Assembly: GCA_036510975.1 (NCBI GenBank)
Contig: DATCCY010000057.1
Span: 38,555 to 102,554, forward strand
Source: Longivirga sp036510975
Lineage (GTDB): Bacteria; Actinomycetota; Actinomycetes; S36-B12; CAIYMF01
Length of the DNA stretch: 64,000 nt
Direction of reading: 5' to 3'
In this document: piece after piece, positions 1 through 7,760 of the stretch
How positions within the stretch are numbered: position 1 is the first letter of the stretch
Layout: the number at the start of each line of letters is the position of its first letter
Made by a program: the position numbers and the translations under genes
The notes under the pieces: model-generated
Seen by the model: only the letters and a program-made list of their open reading frames with translations
The model's database searches: none
What the model was told of the DNA's origin: nothing

Positions 1-261
1 CGACTCGAGGATGTCGCGGTGGCGCGTCATGGCGCCGACCACGATCTCGGCGCCTTCGACGCGGATGCCCGCAAGCTCGGGAATGTCGTTGATGTCGACA
101 AGTGCGTCGGGACGGGCGAGGCGCAGCTTCATCATCGGCAGCAGGCTGTGCCCGCCCGCGATGACGCGCGCCTCCTCCCCGTGCTCGGCGAGCTTCGCCA
201 GTGCGTCGACGACCGACGTCGCCTTTGCGTAGTCGACGGGTGCAGGAGTCTGCAATGCCAT
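1..261 (-). CDS. coxM: CoxM-type FAD-binding subunit (5' part only)
   Basis: The first 87 codons of a molybdenum hydroxylase medium (FAD) subunit; the gene runs off the left edge. The N-terminus has the family's FAD-binding loop, AGGHSLLPMMKLRL, near residue 36. The ATG at 261 is preceded by coxG on the same strand with a 93-bp gap, so the two are probably co-transcribed. It is a different gene from the complete coxM at 9348-10202. Because coxM comes first here, an M-S-L order (usual for form I CO dehydrogenases) may continue outside the window; that cannot be seen. Confidence 0.9.
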   Translation of the reverse strand, partial: MALQTPAPVDYAKATSVVDALAKLAEHGEEARVIAGGHSLLPMMKLRLARPDALVDINDIPELAGIRVEGAEIVVGAMTRHRDILES

Positions 262-354
262 CACCTTCCGAGAGCGTCGTTGACCTCGTGGGACGAGCGG
301 AGTGACGAGCAGAAGAGCCGGTCGAGCAGCCGGAACGGCGTGACTTAGGGCAAC

Positions 355-993
355 CTAACCGGCAGCCGGGCGTCTCCGCCGGGCGATCCAGACGATGACC
401 CCGATGACGACAACCAGGCCGACCACCAACGGGATGGCCCGCTTGAGCACCGGGGCACCTGCCGTTGCGAGCAGGTCGATCGCCTCCTCGTGGTGGGGGA
501 GCTCCGTCGGCACCGCCGTGGCGCCGCCGGCGGCTGCCTCGGCGCCACCCGCGGTCATCATGGCTGCGAGGTTCGCCGAGAACTGGTCGATGATGCGGGC
601 AGCAACGTCCTGCATGACGCCGCGACCGAACTGCGCGGCCTTGCCCGTGATGGTGATCTCCGTGGTGACATCGACCCGGGTCCGGTCGGGAGCCTCCTGG
701 ACGAGGACCGCGGTGACCAGCCCTTTCGCCGTTCCGGTGCCCTTGGTCTCCTTGCCAGCCCCTTCGATGACGACCGTGCGCGTCGACTCGTCCTTGCTGA
801 CGAAGCGCGCCTGCCCGGCGAAGACCATGCTGACCGCGCCGAGCTTGACCTTGACGCTGCCGGTGAACTCGTCGCCGTCGTGCGAGCCCAGGGTCGCCCC
901 GGGCATGCACGGCGCGAGGCCCTCGACGTCCTGCAGCTGCTGCCATGCCGTGTCGATGTCAGCCGGCACGACGAACGAGTTCTGCAGATCCAT
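355..993 (-). CDS. coxG: CoxG family protein (SRPBCC fold, C-terminal membrane anchor)
   Basis: A 212-residue CO dehydrogenase subunit G family protein. Residues 1-145 form the SRPBCC/polyketide-cyclase-like domain (MDLQNSFVVPADIDTAWQQL at the start, then the G-V-K-V-K-L-G beta strand). The C-terminus has one hydrophobic helix (IPLVVGLVVVIGVIVWIA) followed by RRRR, a typical anchor. CoxG is known to recruit CO dehydrogenase to the membrane in Oligotropha, and recent work on related proteins links the fold to quinone delivery. The ATG at 993 was chosen over an upstream in-frame start because AGGAG lies about 8 nt before it and the domain begins there. It is followed by coxM. Confidence 0.9.
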   Translation of the reverse strand: MDLQNSFVVPADIDTAWQQLQDVEGLAPCMPGATLGSHDGDEFTGSVKVKLGAVSMVFAGQARFVSKDESTRTVVIEGAGKETKGTGTAKGLVTAVLVQEAPDRTRVDVTTEITITGKAAQFGRGVMQDVAARIIDQFSANLAAMMTAGGAEAAAGGATAVPTELPHHEEAIDLLATAGAPVLKRAIPLVVGLVVVIGVIVWIARRRRPAAG

Positions 994-1192
994 GCGTGAG
1001 CTCCTGGAGGACGTCCTGTGACGCGCGTCACTGAGGGGACCCTGACGGTAACTCGCTGGTAACCCCGCCGCCACCGGGAGTGGCCTACTTTGAACCAATC
1101 CGGGGTTTCGTCGCGAGGATGCGGATCGACGGTTGGGTCTGACCCCGCAGATGCGCCGTACGGATCCCGCAGATCGGACCGCCAGGGTGGAC

Positions 1193-2197
1193 TCAGCCGC
1201 CGATGGCGGACATCGGCCTCGCCGGCTGGATGAAACCGAGGTCGTTGATTCCGTGGCCCGGCAGCTTGTCGCGCACCACGAGCCGTAGCCGTCGCTCGAC
1301 CTCGGCGCGCACAGCTTCTTCGTTGAGCCCGTTGCCGCGCAACGCCGTGCGCAGGTCGAGCTCGTCGCGCGCGAAGAGGCAGTTGCGCAGCTGTCCGTCG
1401 GCGGTGAGGCGCAGCCGGTCGCACGACGCGCAGAAGGGGCGGGTGACGCTCGCGATGATCCCGACCGTGGCCGGGCCGCCGTCGACGTAGAACTCCTCGG
1501 CCGGGGCGGAACCGCGGCTGGGCGCCGGCATGAGTGTGTGGTGCTCGGAGAGCATCGCGAAGATGTCGTCGGCCGTGACCATCGTGGAGCGCAGCCAGAT
1601 CCCGCTCGGGTCGAGCGGCATCTGCTCGATGAAGCGCAGCCGCCAGCCCTCGTCGAGCGCCCGCCGCAGCAGGGCGGGTGCCTCGTCGTCGTTGACGCCG
1701 CGCATGAGCACCGAGTTGACCTTCACGGGTGCCAGACCGGCCCGCTGGGCCGCCTCGATGCCGGCCAGCACGTCGTCGAAGCGGTCGCGGAAGGTCAGGG
1801 CCTTGAAGCGGTCCCGATCGAGGGTGTCGAGGCTGACGTTGACCCGTTCGAGGCCGGCGTCGCGCAGTGGCTGCGCGAGTGTCACCAGCTTGAGCCCGTT
1901 GGTGGTGACGCTGATGCGCGGCGGGGTGGGCAGCTCGTTGATCCGGCGCACGACGTCGACGACGTCGGCGCGCAGCAGCGGCTCGCCCCCGGTGAGCCGC
2001 ACGCCGTCGATGCCGAGGCTCGTCGCGATCTCCAGCACGAGCATGAGCTCGTCGGTGCTGAGCAGCTCCGGGCCGGGCAGCCAGTCTGCGAAGTCGTTCG
2101 GCATGCAGTAGGTGCAGCGCAGGTTGCAGCGGTCGGTCAGCGAGACCCGCAGGTCCTTGTGCACGCGACCGAAGGTGTCGACGAGGGGATCGCTCAT
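1193..2197 (-). CDS. moaA: GTP 3',8-cyclase MoaA (molybdopterin synthesis)
   Basis: Radical-SAM enzyme (334 aa) for the first step of molybdenum cofactor synthesis: GTP to (8S)-3',8-cyclo-7,8-dihydro-GTP. The N-terminal cluster motif is CNLRCTYC near residue 25. The C-terminal cluster motif is CASCDRLRLTADGQLRNC, and the protein ends in the conserved GG tail. Its ATG (2195-2197) overlaps the TGA of moaE by 4 nt, so the two are translationally coupled. Placement beside cox, xdhC and mod genes fits cofactor supply for molybdenum hydroxylases. Confidence 0.97.
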   Translation of the reverse strand: MSDPLVDTFGRVHKDLRVSLTDRCNLRCTYCMPNDFADWLPGPELLSTDELMLVLEIATSLGIDGVRLTGGEPLLRADVVDVVRRINELPTPPRISVTTNGLKLVTLAQPLRDAGLERVNVSLDTLDRDRFKALTFRDRFDDVLAGIEAAQRAGLAPVKVNSVLMRGVNDDEAPALLRRALDEGWRLRFIEQMPLDPSGIWLRSTMVTADDIFAMLSEHHTLMPAPSRGSAPAEEFYVDGGPATVGIIASVTRPFCASCDRLRLTADGQLRNCLFARDELDLRTALRGNGLNEEAVRAEVERRLRLVVRDKLPGHGINDLGFIQPARPMSAIGG

Positions 2198-2616
2198 GCG
2201 CAGTTCACCCACTCGTCGGTGCCGTCAGTGAAGACCTGATGCTTCCACACCGGCAGGCGATTCTTGACCTCGTCGACGAGGTCGGCGCAGGCGCGGAACG
2301 CTTCGCCACGATGAGCCGCACTCACGGCTGCGACAAGGGCTGAATCCCCGATCTGCAAAGGCCCGATCCGGTGCGACACCGCAATCGCGATGACGTCGTG
2401 ACGAGATGCGACCTCATGTGCGACAAGGGAGATCACGGCCGCCGCGGTCGGATGGCCCTCGTACTCGAGGCGCGCGACCGACCGGCCGTGGTCGTGGTCG
2501 CGGACGTCGCCGGAGAACGTCACGACCGCACCGGCGGACTCGTCGGCCGCGAGGGCGCGCACGTCCTCGACGGCGATGGGCGCATCCGAGACATCCGCGC
2601 GACGGACCTGAGGCAT
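2194..2616 (-). CDS. moaE: Molybdopterin synthase catalytic subunit MoaE
   Basis: 140-residue large subunit of molybdopterin synthase, which puts the dithiolene sulfurs into precursor Z. Family landmarks are GAVVTFSGDVRDHD, the LEYEGHP segment, the HRIGPLQIGD strand and the late KNRLPVWK lysines of the active site. No moaD gene is visible in the window, so the sulfur-carrier partner must be elsewhere. The start MPQVRRADV fits the family; an ATG 7 codons upstream is possible. The gene is divergent from xdhC at 2697, leaving an 80-bp shared promoter region. Confidence 0.95.
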   Translation of the reverse strand: MPQVRRADVSDAPIAVEDVRALAADESAGAVVTFSGDVRDHDHGRSVARLEYEGHPTAAAVISLVAHEVASRHDVIAIAVSHRIGPLQIGDSALVAAVSAAHRGEAFRACADLVDEVKNRLPVWKHQVFTDGTDEWVNCA

Positions 2617-2696
2617 GCGGGCATTATGTGTCCTCATCACGATGAGCGCCCCCGTCCGTTCTCGTCCCGTCACCCGACCGTGAGCAGGAGGCCGAC

Positions 2697-3803
2697 ATGC
2701 GCGAGGTGCTGCCGTCGCTCATGGCCGCGCTCGAGCGCGGCGAGGCGGCGGCGATGGCCACGGTCGTGCGCACCTGGCGATCCGCCCCGCGACCTGCCGG
2801 CGCCTCGATGCTCGTCACCGCGGCCGGCGAGGCCGTCGGATCGGTCAGCGGTGGCTGCGTGGAGGGCGCGCTCTACACCCTCGGCTCTCAGGTGCTGGCC
2901 GACGGCGCGCCGCAGTTCGAGACCTACGGCGTGAGCGACGACGACGCGTTCGCGGTCGGCCTCACCTGCGGCGGCATCCTCGAGGTGTTCGTCGAGAGGG
3001 TGTCGCCCGAGACCTGGCCGGAGCTGCCCGGCATCGCCGTCAGCGTGGCGGCCGAGGAGCACGTCGCGGTCGCGACGATCGTGAAGGGTCCGCACCTGGT
3101 GGGTCGCCACCTCGTGGTGCGCGAGTCCGGCGTCGAAGGCAGCCTGGGCACGAGTCGGCTCGACGACACAGTCGGAGCAGACGTGCTGGGGATGCTGGAG
3201 TCCGGGACGACCGGCTTCCTGCACTACGGCGCCGAGGGCGAGCGGCTCGGCACCGAGCTCGAGGTGTTCGTGACCTCGTTCGCGCCGGTGCCGCGCATGT
3301 ACGTCTTCGGCGCGATCGACTTCTCCGCCGCGCTGGCGAAGGCCGGCAAGCTGCTCGGGTTCCACGTGACGGTCGTCGACGCCCGTGAGGTCTTCGCGAC
3401 GCGCAAGCGCTTCCCGGACGCCGACGAGATCGTCGTCGACTGGCCGCACCGGTGGCTCGCCTCGCAACCCGTCGACACGCGCACCGTCATCTGCGTCCTC
3501 ACCCACGACCCGAAGTTCGACGTACCGGCGTTGAAGGCCGCGGTTACGACGAAGGCGGCGTACATCGGTGCCATGGGCTCTCGCCGCACACATGAGGACC
3601 GCGTCGACCGCCTCAGGGAGGCCGGGCTCACCGACGACGAGATCGCCCGCATCCACTCGCCCATCGGGCTCGACCTCGGCGCGAGAACGCCTGAGGAGAC
3701 AGCGATCTCGATCGCTGCCGAGATCGTGCAGGCGCGCTGGGGCGGCTCGGGAGCGAACCTCCGCTCCAGCGACGGCCCCATCCACGCTGGCGCCCCGCGC
3801 TGA
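2697..3803 (+). CDS. XdhC/CoxF-family maturation factor (copy 1)
   Basis: 368-residue XdhC family protein. Family members bind and help sulfurate the molybdenum cofactor before insertion into xanthine-oxidase-family enzymes. The N-terminal XdhC_CoxI domain shows TWRSAPRPAGASM and SGGCVEGAL (about residues 25-60). The C-terminal Rossmann domain shows YVFGAIDFSAALA, a glycine-rich loop of the family type, and GAMGSRRTHEDR. It is followed almost at once by the MocA-like gene. A shorter paralogue lies at 4947-5951 on the other strand, so the island has two delivery factors, perhaps one per cox-type enzyme. Confidence 0.92.
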   Translation: MREVLPSLMAALERGEAAAMATVVRTWRSAPRPAGASMLVTAAGEAVGSVSGGCVEGALYTLGSQVLADGAPQFETYGVSDDDAFAVGLTCGGILEVFVERVSPETWPELPGIAVSVAAEEHVAVATIVKGPHLVGRHLVVRESGVEGSLGTSRLDDTVGADVLGMLESGTTGFLHYGAEGERLGTELEVFVTSFAPVPRMYVFGAIDFSAALAKAGKLLGFHVTVVDAREVFATRKRFPDADEIVVDWPHRWLASQPVDTRTVICVLTHDPKFDVPALKAAVTTKAAYIGAMGSRRTHEDRVDRLREAGLTDDEIARIHSPIGLDLGARTPEETAISIAAEIVQARWGGSGANLRSSDGPIHAGAPR

Positions 3804-3819
3804 CGACGTGACCGTGCCG

Positions 3820-4422
3820 ATGCCGATCACCGCGGGTCTCGTCCTCGCGGCGGGCGAGGGCCGACGTTTCGGCGGCCCGAAGGCACCCGTCGTCGTCGAC
3901 GGCGAGCGCCTCGTCGACCGTGCCGTGCGGATCCTGCGCGAGGCCGGTTGCGACCCGGTCGTGGTGGTGCTGGGCGCCTGGGTGGGCGACGTGCCCGGGG
4001 CCGTCCTCGTCGTGAACGAGGACTGGCCGACGGGGATGGGCTCCTCGCTGCGCTGCGGCCTCGAGCACCTGGCGTCCGTCGACGCCGACGACGGGAGGCA
4101 CGCCAGCGGTCCGAGGCGTGCGGTCGACGTCGTCCTCGTCACTCTCGTCGACCTCCCGGGGCTCACGACCGAGGCGGTGCGGAGGATCGCCGCCGCGGCC
4201 GGGGACGACCCGCGTGAGGTCCTCGCGGCCGCGACGTACGACGGGGTCCGCGGGCATCCCGTGCTGCTCGGCCGCAGCCACTGGTCCGGCGTCGCCATGA
4301 GCGCCGTCGGCGACCGCGGTGCCCGCACCTACCTCGCCGAGCATGACGTGATCCCGGTGGAGGTGGCCGACGTCGCCCAGGGCGACGATCTCGACGAGCA
4401 CCCGCCGACCGACCCCTCCTGA
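3820..4422 (+). CDS. MocA/MobA-like NTP:molybdopterin nucleotidyltransferase
   Basis: 200-residue NTP_transferase protein. The signature LVLAAGEGRRFGGPKAPVVV lies at residues 6-25, followed by VVVLGAW and the acidic VTLVDLPGLT loop. Among cox/xdh genes it most likely attaches CMP to molybdopterin (MocA role, giving the MCD cofactor of CO-dehydrogenase-family enzymes), rather than GMP. Start choice is open: ATG at 3820, or GTG at 3808 four codons upstream; neither has a clear ribosome site. The stop lies 17 bp downstream of xdhC's spacing pattern for one operon, and the hairpin at 4414-4448 ends the unit. Confidence 0.85.
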   Translation: MPITAGLVLAAGEGRRFGGPKAPVVVDGERLVDRAVRILREAGCDPVVVVLGAWVGDVPGAVLVVNEDWPTGMGSSLRCGLEHLASVDADDGRHASGPRRAVDVVLVTLVDLPGLTTEAVRRIAAAAGDDPREVLAAATYDGVRGHPVLLGRSHWSGVAMSAVGDRGARTYLAEHDVIPVEVADVAQGDDLDEHPPTDPS

Positions 4423-4448
4423 TCGTCGCGCCGGGAGGATCAGGAGGG
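4414..4448 (+). terminator. Hairpin terminator after the MocA-like gene
   Basis: Perfect 11-bp inverted repeat: CCCTCCTGATC (4414-4424) and GATCAGGAGGG (4438-4448) with a 13-nt loop. The stop codon of the upstream gene lies inside the left arm. There is no U-run, which is common for actinobacterial terminators. Confidence 0.7.
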
Positions 4449-4471
4449 AGCAGTTCCCCGCGCCGCTACAT

Positions 4472-4490
4472 CCACAGCTCGTGATCATGG
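4472..4490 (+). repeat. 19-bp inverted repeat partner 1, flanking the mod block
   Basis: CCACAGCTCGTGATCATGG. It matches 17 of 19 bases of the complement of 9242-9260. The pair brackets 4491-9241, which holds the HTH-TOBE gene, xdhC copy 2, modABC and the DUF779 gene. Confidence 0.5.
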
Positions 4491-4513
4491 TCGGTCCGGC
4501 GGCGAGGGCCTCC

Positions 4514-4528
4514 GGGTACGCCGTACCC
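4514..4528. promoter_or_regulatory. Perfect palindrome before the HTH-TOBE regulator
   Basis: GGGTACG-C-CGTACCC, a perfect 7+1+7 palindrome 7 bp upstream of the ATG at 4536. Its position, overlapping the expected promoter or start site, suggests an operator for the regulator's own gene. Binding by that protein is an inference. Confidence 0.5.
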
Positions 4529-4535
4529 TCCCGGC

Positions 4536-4943
4536 ATGACGCAACTGCGGATCAGCGAGGTCGCGACCCTTCTGCAGGTGAGTGACGACACGGTGCGTCG
4601 TTGGGCCGACGCCGGACGCTTCGCCACAACGACCGACGACTCGGGACGCGCCGTGGTGGACGGCGCCGACCTCGCGCGCTTCATGGCGGAGCGGGCCGGC
4701 GAGGAGCCCGCGCTCGACAGCCCTGTCGTGAGCGCCTCGGCACGCAACCGACTCGTGGGGATCATCACGCGCGTGGTCCGCGACACCGTGATGGCGCAGG
4801 TCGAGGTGCAGGTCGGCCCGCACCGGATGGTGTCTCTGATGAGCCGCGAGGCCGCCGACGAGCTCGGTCTCGAACCGGGCGTCCTGGCCGTCGCGACGGT
4901 CAAGGCGACCAACGTCGGGATCGAGATCCCCGACCACCGATGA
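4536..4943 (+). CDS. HTH-TOBE molybdate-responsive regulator
   Basis: 135 residues in two parts. Residues 4-30 are a MerR/excisionase-like helix-turn-helix (LRISEVATLLQVSDDTVRRW). Residues 66-132 are a single TOBE/Mop domain (SARNRLVGIITRVVRDTVMA to ATVKATNVGIEI), the oxyanion-binding fold of ModE and Mop. The likely role is sensing molybdate or tungstate and controlling the nearby mod and cox genes. It is not a ModE orthologue: the HTH type differs and there is one TOBE instead of two. It ends 3 bp from the convergent stop of xdhC copy 2. Confidence 0.88.
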   Translation: MTQLRISEVATLLQVSDDTVRRWADAGRFATTTDDSGRAVVDGADLARFMAERAGEEPALDSPVVSASARNRLVGIITRVVRDTVMAQVEVQVGPHRMVSLMSREAADELGLEPGVLAVATVKATNVGIEIPDHR

Positions 4944-4946
4944 GGC

Positions 4947-5951
4947 TCACCCGCGCGACGCGTTGATCGGACCACCTCGGTCGCTCAGCGCCCCACCGGC
5001 CGCGGACCCGCGCACGCTGAGCATCTCCGCCACGATCGCGACCGCGACCTCGGCCGGCGTCCGTGAGCCGATGTCGAGACCGGCGGGTCCGCGCAGCCCT
5101 GCGATCACGTCGTCGGCGACGCCGGCCCCTCGAAGCCGGTCACGACGCGCCTCCTGGGTACGCCGCGACCCGAGCGCGCCGACGTAGCCGACCGGTCCGG
5201 CGAGCGCGGCCGACAGGATCGGGAGGTCGACCTCGCCCCGGTGGTCGATCACGAGCACGCCGTCACCAGGACCCAGCGCGAGCACCGCCGCGACGCCGGC
5301 CTCGGCTCGTGCGAGCGACGCGCAGGTCCAGCCGAGCAGGGCGAGCTGCGCCTCGAGCGCGACGGCGAGCGCACCGCTGCCGATCACCACGAGGTGCGGC
5401 GTCGGGACCAGGACGCTCACGAGCAGGCGACCCTCGACGCTCTCGACCACGGCGTCGCTCGGCTCACCACGGGCGAGCAGGACGCGCGCGATCGAGTCCG
5501 GCGAGCCGTCGTCGTCGTACGCCGGGTGATCGTCGGGCCTGCGCGCTCGCGTCGAGAAGGTGCCGTCGTCGAGGCTCGTGACGAGCGCGGTCGGTCGTCG
5601 CGACGCCAGGTCCGCGTGCACGCTGGGCGGAATCGTCGACCACGGCTGGACGAGGACGGTCGCGGCCCCACCGCAAGGCAACCCGACGCGTTCCGCCTCA
5701 TCGTGGTCGAACTCGAGGTCGATCACGAGACCGTGCGCATCCCCCGCCGACGGGGCGAGGGCAGCCGGCACGTGGGCGACGAGCCCGGCGTCGAACGCTC
5801 CGCCGAGCAACGAGCCGACGACGCTCCCGTCGTCGCGCACCAACGCGACCTGACCCGGCCAGCGCGCGCCGAGACCGACGGCCGAGGCGACCCGGGCCAG
5901 CGCGACGACGCGCGCTCCCGCATCGCCCGCGGGGATGTCGTACAGCGACAT
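4947..5951 (-). CDS. XdhC/CoxF-family maturation factor (copy 2)
   Basis: 334-residue XdhC family protein, on the opposite strand from copy 1. The N-terminal domain is divergent: the usual SGGC is replaced by LLGGAFDAGL, with no cysteine, although GLPCGGAATVLVQPW keeps the second conserved Cys-Gly-Gly. The C-terminal Rossmann half is ordinary (LVVIGSGALAVALEAQL, VGYVGALGSRRTQEARRDRL, GLDIGSRTPAEVAVAI). The missing first cysteine may mean a changed role in sulfur transfer. It is divergent from modA, with 202 bp between them. Confidence 0.88.
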   Translation of the reverse strand: MSLYDIPAGDAGARVVALARVASAVGLGARWPGQVALVRDDGSVVGSLLGGAFDAGLVAHVPAALAPSAGDAHGLVIDLEFDHDEAERVGLPCGGAATVLVQPWSTIPPSVHADLASRRPTALVTSLDDGTFSTRARRPDDHPAYDDDGSPDSIARVLLARGEPSDAVVESVEGRLLVSVLVPTPHLVVIGSGALAVALEAQLALLGWTCASLARAEAGVAAVLALGPGDGVLVIDHRGEVDLPILSAALAGPVGYVGALGSRRTQEARRDRLRGAGVADDVIAGLRGPAGLDIGSRTPAEVAVAIVAEMLSVRGSAAGGALSDRGGPINASRG

Positions 5952-6153
5952 GCGACCTCCAGGACCGACCAGCTGCGGACCGCCAGCGTCTCACGCTCGG
6001 CGGGCTCGGCACGACGGATCGACCCGCGCCCCGGCAGCGGCCATGCATGCTCAGAGCAGGAGAATCGCTCGCTGTCTGATCGCGAATGAGGTTCACTGGC
6101 TCTCTGCACGCCGCACCTGCGACTCGTCCGACTCCCCCGAGAGGCCACAACCC

Positions 6154-6954
6154 ATGCGCAGAACCCTCCCCCTGGTCGCGGTGCTCGCCGCCCTCGCCCT
6201 CACGTCGTGCGGCAGCAGCTCGGGCGCGGCGACGACCTCCGGCTCGCCGGCCTCGGGCGGCTCGAGCGCCTCGTCCGCGACCACCGGAGCGATCACGGTG
6301 TTCGCGGCGTCGTCGCTCAAGGAGTCGTTCACCGCGATCGGTGCCGCCTTCGAAGCGGTGAACCCCGGGACGACGGTGACCTTCAACTTCGGGGCGAGCA
6401 GCACGCTGGCCACGCAGATCACCCAGAAGGCACCCGCGGACGTCTTCGCGTCCGCGAGCCAGAAGACGATGGACACCGTCACCACGGCCGGCGCTGCGAC
6501 CAGCTCCGCGGTCTTCGCCGTCAACACGATGGAGATCGCGACGCCCGCGACGCCGACCGTGCCTGTCACGTCGCTCGCCGACCTGGCCAAGCCGGGGGTC
6601 AAGGTCGTGATCTGCCAGAAGGACGTCCCGTGTGGCGCGGCGGCCCAGCAGCTGTTCACCCAGAACAATCTGACCGTGACGCCGGTGAGCGAGGAGGTCG
6701 ACGTGAAGGCGGTGCTGTCCAAGGTCGTCCTCGGCGAGGCCGACGCCGGCATCGTCTACGTCACCGACGTCAAGGCCGCGGGCGCGAAGGTCATCGGCGT
6801 CGCCATCCCGAAGGACCAGAACGTGACGACGAAGTACCCGATCGCGCCGATCACCTCCAGCACGAACGCCGCGACCGCCAAGGCGTTCGTCGACTACGTC
6901 CTCTCGCCGGCCGGCCAGCAGGTGCTCGCGGCCGCCGGATTCACGAGCCCGTGA
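6154..6954 (+). CDS. modA: Molybdate ABC transporter substrate-binding lipoprotein ModA
   Basis: 266 residues. The signal peptide ends in the lipobox LTSC near residue 18, so the mature protein is lipid-anchored outside the membrane. A Gly/Ser/Ala/Thr linker follows, then the ModA fold: ITVFAASSLKESF, FNFGASSTLATQI, PADVFASAS, and the late ADAGIVYVTDVKA with the oxyanion-contacting Tyr. The ATG at 6154 begins the signal peptide. The stop overlaps the GTG of modB (GTGA). Confidence 0.96.
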   Translation: MRRTLPLVAVLAALALTSCGSSSGAATTSGSPASGGSSASSATTGAITVFAASSLKESFTAIGAAFEAVNPGTTVTFNFGASSTLATQITQKAPADVFASASQKTMDTVTTAGAATSSAVFAVNTMEIATPATPTVPVTSLADLAKPGVKVVICQKDVPCGAAAQQLFTQNNLTVTPVSEEVDVKAVLSKVVLGEADAGIVYVTDVKAAGAKVIGVAIPKDQNVTTKYPIAPITSSTNAATAKAFVDYVLSPAGQQVLAAAGFTSP

Positions 6955-7760
6955 CGCGACGCGACCGGTCGTCCGCCGCGCCACCGTGGCCGGTCGCGCT
7001 CCCCGCTGCACTCGCCCTGCTGTTCCTCGGGCTTCCCCTGCTCGCGCTTATCCTCAAGGCTCCGTGGGGTCGGCTGTGGTCGATCCTCACCTCGGCGACG
7101 AGCCTGCAAGCCCTCCGCCTCTCGCTCGAGACCGCTTCTGCCGCAACGGTTCTGGCCTTCCTCGTCGGCGTCCCGCTGGCCTGGGTCCTCGCGCGTGCGG
7201 ATTTCCCCGGGCGACGGCTCGCGCGCGCGCTCGTCACCGTCCCGCTGGTGCTGCCTCCGGTGGTCGGGGGAATCGCGCTGCTGCTCGCCTTCGGCCGTCG
7301 CGGCATCGTGGGTCAGTACCTCGACTCGTGCTGCGGCATCACGCTGCCTTTCACGACGGCCGGAGTGGTGGTGGCCGAGGCGTTCGTGGCGATGCCGTTC
7401 CTCGTCATCACGGTCGAGGGGGCGCTGCGCGGGCTCGACACCAGGTTCGAGGACGCAGCCGCGACGCTCGGCGCATCGCGGCTCGGCGTCTTCCGCCGGG
7501 TGACGCTGCCGTTGATCCTTCCCTCGCTCGCCGCCGGCGGCGTGCTCACCTTCGCCCGGGCCCTCGGCGAGTTCGGCGCCACGATCACGTTCGCGGGCAA
7601 CCTGCCGGGCGTCACCCAGACCCTCCCGCTCGCCGTCTACGTCGGGCTCGAGGGCGATCCGTCCGAGGCGGTCGCACTCAGTCTCGTGCTCCTCGCCGTG
7701 TCGGTGATCGTGCTGGTCGCGCTGCGCGACAAGTGGCTGCGCACCGGGGCGGCGTCGTGA
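6951..7760 (+). CDS. modB: Molybdate ABC transporter permease ModB
   Basis: 269-residue inner-membrane permease with about five or six transmembrane helices. The EAA loop is clear: FEDAAATLGASRLGVFRRVTLP, the contact site for ModC. FARALGEFGATITFAGN, typical of the molybdate permease family, follows. It starts at a GTG that overlaps modA's stop and ends in a GTGA overlap with modC, so modABC is a tightly coupled operon. Confidence 0.96.
   Translation: MTRRDRSSAAPPWPVALPAALALLFLGLPLLALILKAPWGRLWSILTSATSLQALRLSLETASAATVLAFLVGVPLAWVLARADFPGRRLARALVTVPLVLPPVVGGIALLLAFGRRGIVGQYLDSCCGITLPFTTAGVVVAEAFVAMPFLVITVEGALRGLDTRFEDAAATLGASRLGVFRRVTLPLILPSLAAGGVLTFARALGEFGATITFAGNLPGVTQTLPLAVYVGLEGDPSEAVALSLVLLAVSVIVLVALRDKWLRTGAAS

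Noticed and set aside
345..358. TTAGGGCAACCTAA, resembling part of a DtxR/IdeR iron box
   Set aside because: It covers only 14 bp of a 19-bp consensus, is interrupted at the centre and overlaps the coxG stop codon; iron control of these genes has no other support.
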